A program made the translations under genes and the position numbers. Shown here piece after piece: positions 39,605 to 49,280 of a stretch of 64,000 nucleotides of DNA. The notes below the pieces were generated by a model. The model did no database searches. It worked only from the letters and a program-made list of their open reading frames with translations, and was not told the DNA's origin. The DNA comes from DATFDN01 sp963762525 (GTDB lineage: Bacteria > Pseudomonadota > Alphaproteobacteria > Acetobacterales > Acetobacteraceae): contig CAVXKT010000011.1 of NCBI GenBank assembly GCA_963762525.1, positions 124,001 to 188,000 of the forward strand. Direction: 5' to 3'. Positions within the stretch are counted from its first letter, which is position 1. Every line of letters begins with the position of its first letter.

Positions 39605-42352
39605 GTGAGGCGCTTCCTGAATGTAGGCTCACGATCATGCGAGCTTCTGCCGCCCTCTCGCGCTTCGCTAGCGACGAATTCGCGCCCCGGCTGGCGCTCT
39701 GTTTCGCTGCGGGCGCGGCTGCTGCTGCTGGTGCTGGCGACGGCGGTGCCGCTGGTCGCCTTCGGCCTGCTCAACACCTGGCAGGCATATCCAGGCGAGT
39801 CGGACTGAGGTCGCCCGCCAGCAACTCGAGCTGGCACGCAGCATGGCCCACGCACTCGGCGCCGAGCTTAACGGCATCGTGGCCGCCATTCAGGCGCTCG
39901 CGTTATCCCCGAGCCTGGCGGCCGGGGATTTCGCGGCGTTCGTGCGCCGGCCGAGGCTTTCGTGTCGCAGCAGGGCGCGGCCCGGCTTGACGTCCTCGAC
40001 CGCGACCGCTCGGCTGGTGTTCGCCACTACAGGGCTGCTCGGCAAGACGATCGGGAACTCCGAGCTTTCAGCTTCGGCCCGGGTATTCGACACCGGCCGA
40101 CCGGCGGTTTCGAACTGTCCGCCCTCCGCCGAGCCGCGACGAGTCGGGGTCACGATCAACGTGCCGTTAATCGCGACGGGCAGGCCTTGTTCGATCTCGC
40201 GCTCGCGTTCTCGCCCAGCCGCTTCGATCGGGTGATCGCCCGCCTGCGCCTCAGCAGCGAGTGGGTCGCTTCGGTGTTCGACGCCGCCGGGGTCAACGTC
40301 GCCCGATCTCCCGCATCACGAGTTTGTGGGAAAGCCGGCGTCCCCGATGATGCTTCCGGCGATGCTCGCCACAGCCCGAGGGCGAGATGAACAACCCGAC
40401 GCTCGAAGGCATTCCGGTCCTCTCCGCCTGGAGCCGTACTCAGCCCTTCGACTGGAGCGTGGCGATCGGCATTCCGAGCCGCGAGATCGCCGGCTCCTGG
40501 CTTGCTGGCAATGCTGCGGGCCCTGGGCTACGGCGGCATTATGTTGGCGGCGGCGCTGCTGCTGGCGGCGCTGGTCGCGCGCCATATCACCGCGCCGATC
40601 GCCGCCCTCGCCCGGCGTCGCCGAGGCGGCGGACAACGATGGCCGTTTGGTGGCGATACCGACCGGGCTGCGCGAAGCGGACGAATTGGCCGATGCGCTG
40701 CGGGATGCCGCGGTGCGCCGGCGAGTCGCTGAACGCTCGTTCTACCGCTCCGAAGCCCGCGCCGTCGCGGCTGCTGGAGACGACGCCGAGCGCGATCCTG
40801 CATCTGGCTCCGTCGGGGGCGTTGCCGTACGCCAATCCGGCCGCCGAGCGGATGTTCGACATGGGATTGTCGGACCTCGCCCGGCGTGGCTTCGATGCAT
40901 CGATCTGGAACGCGCGCACGCCGGACGGCACGCCTTTGGAGACCGACGAATTGCCGGTGACTCGCGCCTTGCGCGGCCAGACGGTGCTCGATCAGGAGGT
41001 GATGATCGACGTCGACCGCCGGACGATCGTGGTCCTCGCCAGCGCGGTTCCCATCCGCGACCCCGACGGGCGGCTGGCCGGGGCGTTGCTGGTCATGACC
41101 GATATCACCGCGCGCCGACAGGCGGAGGACGCCCGCGCGGCGCTGGTCGCCACACTGGAACAACGGGTCGAGCAGGAGGTCGCGGCGCGCGAGGCGGCGC
41201 AGGCGCAGGCGCTGCAAGGTCAGAAGATGCAGGCTCTGGGGCAGCTCGCCGGCGGCGTCGCGCACGACATCAACAATGTCTTGCAGGCGATTTCCGGCGC
41301 CGTGTCGCTGATCGAGCGGCGCACCGAGGAGCCGCGCGAACCGTCGCCTCGCCCGCCTCGCTCTGGGTGCCGCCGAGCGCGGGGCCGGCGTGGCACGCCG
41401 GCTGCTCAGCTTCTCCCGCCAAGGGGAACTGCGCGCCGAACCGGTCGAACCGGCGCCGCTGATCGCGGGGCTCGAGGAGATGCTGACGCACGCCCTGGAG
41501 GCGAAGGTGCGGGTGGGGACCGAAGTCGCGCCCGACCTGCCCGCCGTGCTGGCCGACAAGGCGCAGCTGGAAACGGTGCTGCTGAATCTGGTGACGAACG
41601 CGCGAGACGCCATGCCGGAGGGCGGCGCGCTGACGCTCGCCGCGACCCTAGATGTGGTGCCGGCCTCGCGCAATTTGGCGGCCGGCGAGTGGCTGGCCGC
41701 CGGCGAGTACGTGCGCTTCACGGTCGTCGACACCGGCACCGGGATGGACCCGGCGACGCTGGCGCGGGCCACCGAGCCGTTTTTCACCACCAAGCCGATC
41801 AACAAGGGAACCGGTTTGGGGCTGGCGATGGCGCGCGGCTTCGCCGAGCAGTCCGGCGGCGCCCTTGCCCTCGAGAGCACACAGAGCCGTGGCACCTCGG
41901 TGTCGCTGTGGTTGCCGGTCGCCGGCGCCCGCCCGCCCGTCACCGACTTCCCGCGACCGACCCCCGCCGCCGGGCCCGACGCGCCGCATGTCTTGTTGGT
42001 CGAGGACGAGGAGCTCGTGCGCGACGTGCTGGCGGCGCAGTTGCAGGAATCCGGCTTTCGCGTGAGCGATGTCGCCGACGGCGCCGCGGCGCTTGGTTTG
42101 CTGGCGGCGGAAGAGATCGACGTCCTGGTGTCCGACCTGGCGATGCCGGGGATGGACGGACTGGCGTTGATCCGCGAAGCGCGCCGGCACTGTCCCGGCC
42201 TTCCCGCGGTGCTGCTCACCGGCCACGCCGGCGACCCGGCAACGTTGGTCGCCTCCGGCAGCCTGCCGGAGGGCCGCTTCACGCTGCTCCGCAAGCCGGT
42301 CCCCGCCGAACACCTGGCCGACGGCATCGCGGTGTTGCTGGCCGAGAGGTGA
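39605..42352 (+). CDS. membrane hybrid sensor histidine kinase (Cache-HAMP-PAS-kinase-receiver), frame-disrupted
   Basis: An inner-membrane sensor kinase of about 900 residues. The start is unsure (ATG 39605 or 39637). TM1 is SLRARLLLLVLATAVPLVAF (about 39700), followed by a periplasmic Cache-like domain with ELNGIVAAIQALA, and TM2 near 40520-40590 with a HAMP linker. A PAS domain (PSAILHLAPSGALPYAN to TDITARRQAED), coiled coil, HisKA box LGQLAGGVAHDINNVLQ (about 41240), HATPase (VTNARDAMPEGG, DTGTGMDPAT, GTGLGLAMARG) and receiver (LLVEDEELVRDVL, LVSDLAMPGMDG) follow. About eight breaks occur, all before 41400; from 41400 to 42352 the frame is clean. Confidence 0.82.
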
Positions 42353-42359
42353 TCGGGTT

Positions 42360-42809
42360 CTACGGACCCTTTTGCCAAGCCCCGGACTCGGTCTGCTTCC
42401 AGTAGGTCAGCACGTGCCCGCCGGCGCGTGCCGTCGCCCAGCGCCGTCTGGCCGCCTCGGTCGCCGCCGGATCGGTGCCATCGAACAGGTCGAACACGCG
42501 GCTGAAGGCATCCAGGCGCGCGCTCTCGGCGCCGTCGAGCAGGAACAAGTAGCGGGCGCCGTTCGGGGCCGGCGCATCGGCGGCGGTGAGCCAGATCGGC
42601 TGCAAATCGGGATCGTCGTCCGCCCCGCCGTTATGGGCTAGCCAGAGGCGCGGCGCCTCCCACAGCGCGATGTCGATGGCGCCGATCCGGTCGGCGTCGG
42701 CACAGAGCACCATGGCCCGCTCGCCGGAAGCCAGCGTGCGCGCAAGCAACGCCGGCAGCGCCCGATCGGGCCCGGTGCGCGTCAGGTGGTAGAAGCCGAT
42801 CTCCGCCAT
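42360..42809 (-). CDS. holC: DNA polymerase III chi subunit
   Basis: A 149-residue accessory subunit of the replicative clamp loader that links polymerase III to single-strand binding protein. The alphaproteobacterial pattern is visible: EIGFYHLTRTGPDRALPALLARTL at the start, RAMVLCADADRIGAID, then LWEAPRLWLAHNG with the acidic ADDDPDLQPIWLT, and a C-terminal GGHVLTYWKQTESGAW. The start ATG 42809 gives MAEIGFYHLT. It ends 7 bases from the stop of the convergent histidine kinase gene. Intact. Confidence 0.88.
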   Translation of the reverse strand: MAEIGFYHLTRTGPDRALPALLARTLASGERAMVLCADADRIGAIDIALWEAPRLWLAHNGGADDDPDLQPIWLTAADAPAPNGARYLFLLDGAESARLDAFSRVFDLFDGTDPAATEAARRRWATARAGGHVLTYWKQTESGAWQKGP

Positions 42810-42867
42810 GGGAATCCGCCTAACCTCGCTTTCCGGGCCCCTCGTCGGAGCGAAGGATGTCGGAGTG

Positions 42868-44352
42868 TCAGACCCAGCCGAACGACCGTTCAACCGCCTT
42901 GCGCCATGATGCACGCAGCGAGGCTCGCGTGCCCGCATCCATTTGCGGCTGGAACACGCGCGCGATGGCACCGTGTTCGCGCAGCTCCGTCTCGCTCCGC
43001 CAGTAACCCACGGCGAGCCCGGCGGCGTAGGCGGCGCCCAGCGCCGTGGTCTCGACCACGCGCGGACGCAGAACGGGAACGCCTAGCAGATCGGCCTGAC
43101 ACTGCATCAGCAGATCATTTACCGTCATCCCGCCGTCGGCGTGAAGTGCCTTGAGCGCGGTGCCGCAATCGCGCTGCATCGCCTCCGCCACCTCCACCAC
43201 TTGGAACGCCGTCGCTTCCAGTGCGGCGCGGGCAATATGCCCCGCATTGGCGTAGCGGGTCAGGCCGGCGATGACGCCGCGCGCATCGGCCCGCCAGTGC
43301 GGCGCGTAGAGGCCGGAGAAGGCCGGCACCAGGTAAACATCGCCGTTGTCGGGGACCGACCTCGCCAGCGCCTCGATTTCGGCGCTGGTGCGGATCAGGC
43401 CGAGATCGCGCAGCCACTGCACCGATGCCCCGGCGACGGCGATCGAGCCCTCCAGCGCGTAGCTCGCCGGCTCGCTTTCGCGGCGACAGGCGACGGTGGT
43501 GATCAGCCCATGGCTTGAGGCGACCGGCTGCGCGCCGGTGTGCATCAGCAGAAAGCAACCGGTCCCGTACGTGTTCTTCGCCTCGCCGGGACGAAAGCAG
43601 CACTGCCCGAACAGCGCCGCCTGCTGATCGCCCAGAACACTCGCGACCGGAACGCCTGCAAGCTCGCCGCGCGCCTCGGCCAGCACGCCGCAGGACGGCA
43701 CGATCTCGGGCAGCACGGCGCGGGGAATACCGAAAGCGGCGAGCAACTCGTCGTCCCAGTCAAGCGTGTGCAGATTCATCAACTGCGTGCGGCTGGCGTT
43801 CGTTACGTCTGTGACGTGCCGGCCGGTGAGATGCCGGAGTAGCCACGAATTGATGGTGCCGAACGCGAGGTCGCCCGCCTCGGCGCGGGCGCGCGCGCCG
43901 GGCACGTTGTCGAGCAGCCACCGCAGCTTGAGGGCGCTGAAGTAGCTCGCCAGCGGCAGTCCGGTGGCGGCGCGGAAGCGATCCGTACCGCCGCCGCGTG
44001 CCATTTCGGCGACCATCGGATCGACGCGCGTATCCTGCCACACCAGCGCGTTGTGCACGGCCCGCCCGGTGGCGCGCTCCCACAAGACAGTGGTTTCGCG
44101 CTGATTGGTGATGCCGATGGCGGCGAGATCGCCCGCCTCCAGCCCCGCCCCGGTCAGCGCCTCGGCAGCCACGGCGCGCGTCGCGTCGAGGATTTCCGCC
44201 GGGTCGTGCTCCAGCAGTCCGGGCCCGGGGGTGATCTGGCGGTGCTCGCGCTGTGCGGCGGCGACGATCGCACCGGCGCGATCGAAGACCAGAAATCGCG
44301 TGCTGGTGGTTCCCTGGTCGATGGCGCCGACGAACCGGCCGCGCACGGTCAT
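42868..44352 (-). CDS. glpK: glycerol kinase
   Basis: Phosphorylates glycerol to glycerol-3-phosphate; 494 residues. FGGY-family landmarks are GAIDQGTTSTRFLVFD (ATP site), ITNQRETTVLWERATG, VWQDTRVD, then SGLYAPHWRADARG and the family signature ALHADGGMTVNDLLMQCQADLLG. It begins at ATG 44352, overlapping the stop of the upstream SDR by four bases. The glycerol facilitator and glycerol-3-phosphate dehydrogenase genes are not in view. The coupled SDR suggests a polyol or glycerol derivative pathway, but this is uncertain. Intact across 1.5 kb. Confidence 0.95.
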   Translation of the reverse strand: MTVRGRFVGAIDQGTTSTRFLVFDRAGAIVAAAQREHRQITPGPGLLEHDPAEILDATRAVAAEALTGAGLEAGDLAAIGITNQRETTVLWERATGRAVHNALVWQDTRVDPMVAEMARGGGTDRFRAATGLPLASYFSALKLRWLLDNVPGARARAEAGDLAFGTINSWLLRHLTGRHVTDVTNASRTQLMNLHTLDWDDELLAAFGIPRAVLPEIVPSCGVLAEARGELAGVPVASVLGDQQAALFGQCCFRPGEAKNTYGTGCFLLMHTGAQPVASSHGLITTVACRRESEPASYALEGSIAVAGASVQWLRDLGLIRTSAEIEALARSVPDNGDVYLVPAFSGLYAPHWRADARGVIAGLTRYANAGHIARAALEATAFQVVEVAEAMQRDCGTALKALHADGGMTVNDLLMQCQADLLGVPVLRPRVVETTALGAAYAAGLAVGYWRSETELREHGAIARVFQPQMDAGTRASLRASWRKAVERSFGWV

Positions 44353-45101
44353 GCCCCCAGCATCTGCCCGCCATCGACGGCGATGGTCTGACCCGTGACC
44401 CAGGCAGCCAGCGGCGAGGCGAGGAACAGCACGACGTTCGCCACCTCCTCGGGATGGCCGAGCCGGCCGAACGGGCAACTCCGCAGGATGGCGTTGTAGA
44501 GACCCGGATTGTCGCTCTTGCGCCGCTCCCAGGTGCCGCCGGGGAACTCGATCGAACCGGGCGCGACCGCGTTTACCCGCACGCCGTCACGCGCGTACAT
44601 CTGCGCCTGCGTCCCGGTATAGTGGATCGCCGCCAGCTTCATCGCCCCATAGGGCGGCTGGCGCGACGCCGGGCGCAGCGCCGAGATCGACGACGTGTTG
44701 ACGATGGCGCCGCGGGTTTGCTTGAGGTACGGCAGCGCCGCCCGGCTCGCGTGCACGATCGCCATCATGTCCACCGCGAAGCTCACGCCCCAACCGGCCG
44801 CGTCATCGGAACTGCCGAAGCCGGAGGCGTTGTTGACCAGCACGTCGATGCCGCCGAGCGCCTCCGCCGCCGCTTCGATATAGCGGCGGATCGCCGCTTC
44901 GTCCGCCAGATCGCAGGTCAGGGCATGCGCTTCATGGCCGAAACGGGCGATTTCGGTTCGGGTGCGCTCCAGCGTCTCGGCGCCACGCGCACAGATCGAG
45001 ACATCCGCTCCGGCCTCGGCGAAGCCGAGCGCGATCGACCGCCCGATGCCCCGGCTGGCGCCGCAAACGATCACTCGCTTGCCGGAAAAGTCGAAGGTCA
45101 T
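44349..45101 (-). CDS. SDR family oxidoreductase
   Basis: A classical short-chain dehydrogenase/reductase of 250 residues. The cofactor motif CGASRGIGRSIALGFA, the NNASG box, the catalytic Ser in NTSSISAL and a YxxxK-type motif YGAMKLA are present, as are PFGRLGHPEEVANVVLFLAS and the C-terminal GGQ. The start ATG 45101 (MTFDFSGKRVIV) was chosen over longer readings. It is the first gene of a two-gene unit with glpK (4-base overlap) and is divergent from the GNAT gene over about 220 bases. Intact. Confidence 0.88.
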   Translation of the reverse strand: MTFDFSGKRVIVCGASRGIGRSIALGFAEAGADVSICARGAETLERTRTEIARFGHEAHALTCDLADEAAIRRYIEAAAEALGGIDVLVNNASGFGSSDDAAGWGVSFAVDMMAIVHASRAALPYLKQTRGAIVNTSSISALRPASRQPPYGAMKLAAIHYTGTQAQMYARDGVRVNAVAPGSIEFPGGTWERRKSDNPGLYNAILRSCPFGRLGHPEEVANVVLFLASPLAAWVTGQTIAVDGGQMLGA

Positions 45102-45320
45102 CGCGGGTGCTCCGATTTTTCCGCATGGTGCGGCGCCGCATCGCCGGGTGCAATGGCCGCCGATCCCAACCATCGGCGAGAGTTCCCGGTCTTTTCGCCA
45201 CAGATTCCGGAAAGCTTCGTCCCGCTCTCCCGCAACCTTCCCGGACATGAAAGCGGCTCGCGGTGTCTGCTCCCCGGATCGGCGGTGAATTCAGAACCCG
45301 CTCGGGGACGGAGAGACACC

Positions 45321-45831
45321 ATGCAGCTACAAACTGCCTCATCGTTCGGGATGGAACCGCGAGGCTTCGGGTCACGGGTTCGCCGCCTGGGTCCGGAAGA
45401 TTGCCCGGCGCTCGCGGCGCATCTGCTCGACCTCTCTCCCGCCGATCGGCGCACCCGTTTCGGCATCGATTTGACGGATGCGGCGATCCGGCGCCACTGC
45501 GAGACGTTGGATCTTCATCTGACGATCTGCTTCGCCGCCTTCGACCCGGAAGGCGACATCATGGGCGCCGCACTCGGCTTCACGTATGAAGCCGCAGCGG
45601 GGCGCAGCGTCGAAATCGCGGTGAGCGTTGCCGCCGAATGTCGGCGCTGCGGGATCGGGAGCCGATCTGGTGGCCCGCGTCTGCAGCGCGGTCGCCGCGC
45701 ATGGCGCAGATACGGCCGTGTTCGAATTCGATCCGTGCAACCTCGCGATCCGGGGTCTCATCCGTCACTTCGGCGGGCAGGTCTCGCTTGGTGCGGATTC
45801 CTGCGTAATCCCTCTCGTTACGGTGCACTGA
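45321..45831 (+). CDS. GNAT-family N-acetyltransferase, frame-disrupted
   Basis: A single-domain acetyltransferase of about 170 residues. Typical segments are VRRLGPEDCPALAAHLLDLSPADRRTRFG and IMGAALGFTYEAAAGRSVEIAVSVAAECRRCGIG, where the last residues belong to the acetyl-CoA-binding (Q/R)xxGxG loop. A frame break near 45655 follows it, and the sequence resumes as ADLVARVCSAVAAHGADTAVFEF, ending at 45831. The start ATG 45321 was selected by family length; the ribosome-binding site is weak (ggagag). Substrate unknown. A transcriptional regulator follows after 77 bases. Confidence 0.75.
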
Positions 45832-45908
45832 TCGCGCGGGAGATCTTGAGGACGGCTTGTTGTGTCGGAGAATTTGTGCGCCCATCGGAGTGCCGGGAGG
45901 AGCAGTCG

Positions 45909-47490
45909 ATGGTTGACGCACCCGCCCCGAAAGGAACCGTCTATCGGTTCGACTGTTTCACGCTCGACCTCGTTCGCGGCGCGTTGGTGGCGGCGGGCGG
46001 CACCGAGGTCGCCCTGCGCCCGAAGGCGTTCGCGCTGCTGCGCCAACTGGTCGAGAATGCCGGGCGGCTGATCGACCGCGACGAGATCATGGCCGCGGTC
46101 TGGCCGGGCGTCATCGTCACCGACGACAGCGTTACCCAGGCGGTGAAGGAGATCAGGCGCGCGCTCGGCGACGGCGAGCAGCGGCTTTTGCGCACCGTGC
46201 CGCGACGCGGCTTTCTGTTTGCCGCCGAGGTTTCGCGCATCGAGGACCGGGCGACGCTGGTCGTGCTGCCGCCCGCGCCCGATCAGGCGCCGGAGCCGCG
46301 AAACCGCGGCTTCGAGCCGGCCGATGCTGGTCGTGCTGCCGTTCGCCAACCTGACCGGCGATCCCGGGCAGGAATACTTCGCCGACGGCATCACCGAGGA
46401 TCTGACGACCGCGCTTTCGCACCTGCGCTGGTTCTCGGTGATCGCCCGCAACTCGGCCTTCACCTACAAGGGCCGTGCCATCGACGTCCGCCAGGTCGGA
46501 CGCGAGCTCGGTGTCGGGTATGTGCTGGAAGGCAGTGTCCGCAAATCGGGCGAGCGGGTGCGGATCGCCGCGCAGCTTTGCGAGGCGGATGCCGGCGCGC
46601 ATGTCTGGGCCGGGCGCTTCGACGGCAATCTCGCCGACATCTTCGATCTTCAGGATCAGCTCACGGATGCGGTGGTCGGCGCCATCGAACCCAGCTTGCG
46701 GCTGGCCGAGGTGGAGCGAGCCCGCGGCAAGCCGACCGAGAGCCTCACCGCCTATGACCTCTATTTGCGCGCCCTGCCGCATCGCTTCGTGACCCGGGAG
46801 GGCAACGACGAGGCCCTCCGCCTGCTCCGCCGGGCGATCGCCATCGACCCCGGCTTCACCGCTCCCAAGGGCACGCTGGCGGGCTTTCACACGCTTCGCG
46901 TCACCCAGGGCTGGGCCGAGCCGGGCGACGCCGAGGAGGCGGTGCGCCTCGCCCGCGAGGTGGTGGACGGCGGCGGCGAGGACTCACCGAGCGCGCTCGC
47001 CTGGGCCGGACACGCTCTGGCCTTCTTCGCCCGCGACTACGAATCCGGGACCTCGGCCGTGGAGCGGGCGCTTCTGCTCGCGCCCAATTCGGCGGTGGTG
47101 CTGCTGCTGGCCGGCTGGGCGCGGCTGCACGCCGGCGACGGCGACGGCGCGGCGGCCCATCTCGAACGGGCGATGCGGCTTAGCCCTGTGGATCCGGCGA
47201 AATTCTACGCCATCACCGCGCTCGGCTACGCCAAGTTCTTGCAGCGTCGCTACGCCGCGGCTGCGGAAACGGCGCGCAATGCGCTGGCCGACCGGTCGGC
47301 CTTCCTGCCGGCTCATCGTCTCCTGGTCGCCTGCTTGGCCCAACTCGGCGATCCGGCGGCGACCCGGGAAGCCCTGAGCACGCTGCTCGCCTTCGCGCCG
47401 GACCACACGGTCGCCATCGCCGCCGCGCGCACCTCCATGCGCGACCCGACCCTGTTCGAGGCGTTGCGCAAGGCGGGGCTGCCGGCATAG
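45909..47490 (+). CDS. winged-helix (OmpR/CadC-type) regulator with TolB-like and TPR domains
   Basis: A one-component regulator of about 520 residues. The N-terminal OmpR-type winged helix is complete (RFDCFTLDLVRGAL, EVALRPKAFALLRQLVENAGRLIDRDEI, WPGVIVTDDSVTQAVKEIRRAL, RTVPRRGFLF). A frame break near 46320 joins it to a TolB-like domain LVVLPFANLTGDPGQEYFADGITEDL and RNSAFTYKGRAIDVRQVGREL with VGYVLEGSVR, then TPR repeats to the end (46790-47490). This domain order is common in proteobacteria next to adenylate-cyclase-like families; here there is no cyclase domain. No transmembrane segment is visible between the domains. Confidence 0.82.
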
Positions 47491-47656
47491 CGGCCGCTCG
47501 CGCGGCGGAATCGGCCAAGCATCACCCGCTTCGGCGCCTTATCGGCAAAGCTTCGCCGCTTCTTCCCGCCGGCTTCCACGACATGAATGGCCTGCTCGGT
47601 GTCTTCTCGCGGGGTCGGCGACGCTCACGCGCCGCCCCGAAACGGGAGAAACCAAA

Positions 47657-47833
47657 ATGTTTCTGCAGCCCACGTCCCGCATGGCTCCGAGCCTCGCCAA
47701 CCTGAGCAGTGCTCGCAGCTTCCCGCTCACCGGCCGCCCCGACGGGAAGAGCACAAGCCTCTCTGATCTCATGCTCGATTGGGAGCGGTTCTATTGCGAC
47801 CCGCGGGACTATCGCCCGGCGTCGTGCCCCTGA
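47657..47833 (+). CDS. small hypothetical protein (58 aa)
   Basis: A short ORF starting at ATG 47657 (MFLQPTSRMAPSLANL), with a purine-rich gggagaaa site ahead. It is not hydrophobic and has no recognised domain. The C-terminal part DLMLDWERFYCDPRDYRPA looks protein-like. It stands 47 bases before two DUF1127 genes, all on the plus strand with small spacings, and so may belong to the same transcript. Coding nature is moderately supported by normal G/C-rich codon use and position. Confidence 0.45.
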   Translation: MFLQPTSRMAPSLANLSSARSFPLTGRPDGKSTSLSDLMLDWERFYCDPRDYRPASCP

Positions 47834-47880
47834 AACCTGCGTCGTGTTGACGCCAGCATCCAAACCCGAAGGAGGTTGCC

Positions 47881-48105
47881 ATGTCTGATCATGTGATGAG
47901 CCGTGCCGTATTCCCCACCGCTCCGATCGTCGGCCCTCGGTCGGCTCCGTTCGGCGCGTCGATGGTCCGTTGGTTCGCTGAGGCCTGGCGGCGTCGCCAG
48001 TCGCGCGCCCACCTGACCGGGCTCGATGCGCAGCTGCTGAGCGACATCGGCGTGTCCTTCGCCGAAGCGGAGCATGAGGCGAACAAGCCGTTTTGGCGCA
48101 AGTGA
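47881..48105 (+). CDS. DUF1127 family small protein, copy 1
   Basis: A 74-residue protein with the DUF1127 (YjiS-like) domain at its C-terminus: WFAEAWRRRQSRAHLTGLDAQLLSDIGVS followed by EAEHEANKPFWRK. Small arginine-rich proteins of this family are linked in some Alphaproteobacteria to RNA turnover and phosphate or stress metabolism. The ribosome-binding site ggagg stands at 47871-47875. A second copy follows 36 bases downstream. Intact. Confidence 0.85.
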   Translation: MSDHVMSRAVFPTAPIVGPRSAPFGASMVRWFAEAWRRRQSRAHLTGLDAQLLSDIGVSFAEAEHEANKPFWRK

Positions 48106-48141
48106 GTCCCCGCCTCTTCACCCGATCACCCGGAGAGTTCC

Positions 48142-48369
48142 ATGCACGCCAACCCTCGTCTGATGGATGTTTACGAGCTTCCGGCGTCGTCTCGCGCCGG
48201 ACTGCTCCGCCCCGTATTGGCGCGCGCCGCGCGTCGGATCGAGCTCTGGCGCCGACGCGCGCGCGATCGCGCCGAGCTGGCGCAAATGAGCAGCCTCGAG
48301 CTGCGCGACATCCGATACAGTCGCGCCGAAGCCCGATACGATGCGAGCAAGCCGTTCTGGCGGGAATGA
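48142..48369 (+). CDS. DUF1127 family small protein, copy 2
   Basis: A 75-residue protein with the same C-terminal domain: RRIELWRRRARDRAELAQMSSLELRDIRYSRAEARYDASKPFWRE. It shares the ending KPFWR with copy 1 but has a different N-terminus (MHANPRLMDVYELP), so the two are old paralogues rather than a recent duplication. A ggagag ribosome-binding site precedes the ATG. The next gene is convergent and ends at 48390. Intact. Confidence 0.84.
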   Translation: MHANPRLMDVYELPASSRAGLLRPVLARAARRIELWRRRARDRAELAQMSSLELRDIRYSRAEARYDASKPFWRE

Positions 48370-48389
48370 CCGATCCCGGCGCGACGAGC

Positions 48390-49280
48390 CTAACGTGCCA
48401 CAAACACCCGCGACGTCGCGTAGGAGAGCCAAACCCGGTTTTGCGTGAACCAATCGGCGCCGAGCGCCATGTCGACGATCGGAAAACCGGGAATTTTCGA
48501 GCCGAGCACGATGACATGACGGGTGGTCTCCCCGCCCACCCGCAGGCTGGAGAGCGTCTCCGTCCACACCGGGCGCCGGCGCGGCCCGAGCCCTCCGGTT
48601 CGCAGGGCCGGACTCGGGGGTGGCGCAAGGCCAAGGCGCGCCACCCCCGGAGCAAATAAGATTGTGCGCCCGGCCCCGGTGTCGAGCAGAGCGCGCAGCG
48701 CCACCCCGTTCGCGAACACCGGAATAACGAGCGCATTGCCGTAGGCGGGCAGGGCGGCGATGGCGTCATAGGGTTCCTGCCAAGGAAGGAAACCGCCGGC
48801 ACAGTCGCGCACGTCCCATAATCTCACCCGACGTGCCGCCAGATCGAGCTCGAGATCGAAGGCCGAGAGGAAGTCGCGCCCGAGCAGGCCATCGATGTCG
48901 GCGGCGCTCCCGCCAGAGAGGCGACCGCGAGCATTCGGTCGCCCGCAGCATCACGGTGCCGCAGTTCGATACCGTCGAGCAGTGAGCGTGCGTGCGTCGG
49001 CGACGGCGCGCTGTTCGATCCCACCGACACCCGCAAGGCTCGCACCCACCCAGCGGTCCCGGGCAGGTTCAGCCGGCGTGCCGTTTCGGGGCGAATCACC
49101 GAGCGCGAGGCTCCGGTGTCGAACAGGAACAGGGCCGGCTTCCCGTTCACCCTCAGCTCGACCGCCGGGCCGGCCTTGGAGTTCGCGCAGAGGAATTATC
49201 GCTCGAGCGACCATCTCGCAGGCGCCGGCGCCGCGCAGAGGAATTGCGCTCAGCGCCAGCATCAGCAGAAGCCGGATCAT
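48390..49280 (-). CDS. exported retropepsin-like protein with two aspartyl protease domains, frame-disrupted
   Basis: About 295 residues with a signal peptide (MIRLLLMLALSAIPLRGAG, ending near AGA-C). Two aspartyl-protease-like units follow. The first, around 49120, has FLFDTGASRSVIRPETARRLNL; the second, around 48670, has ALLDTGAGRTILFAPGVARLGL and continues to MALGADWF. The DTGA active-site triad occurs once in each, so the two halves could form one bilobal site as in pepsin. Frame breaks are near 49175 and 48910. It overlaps the upstream binding-protein gene by 4 bases (ATGA). Target unknown. Confidence 0.7.

Noticed and set aside
44253..45320. Long plus-strand frame upstream of the GNAT gene
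   Set aside because: It is antisense to glpK and the SDR and has an Arg/His-rich shadow composition; the GNAT gene starts at 45321.
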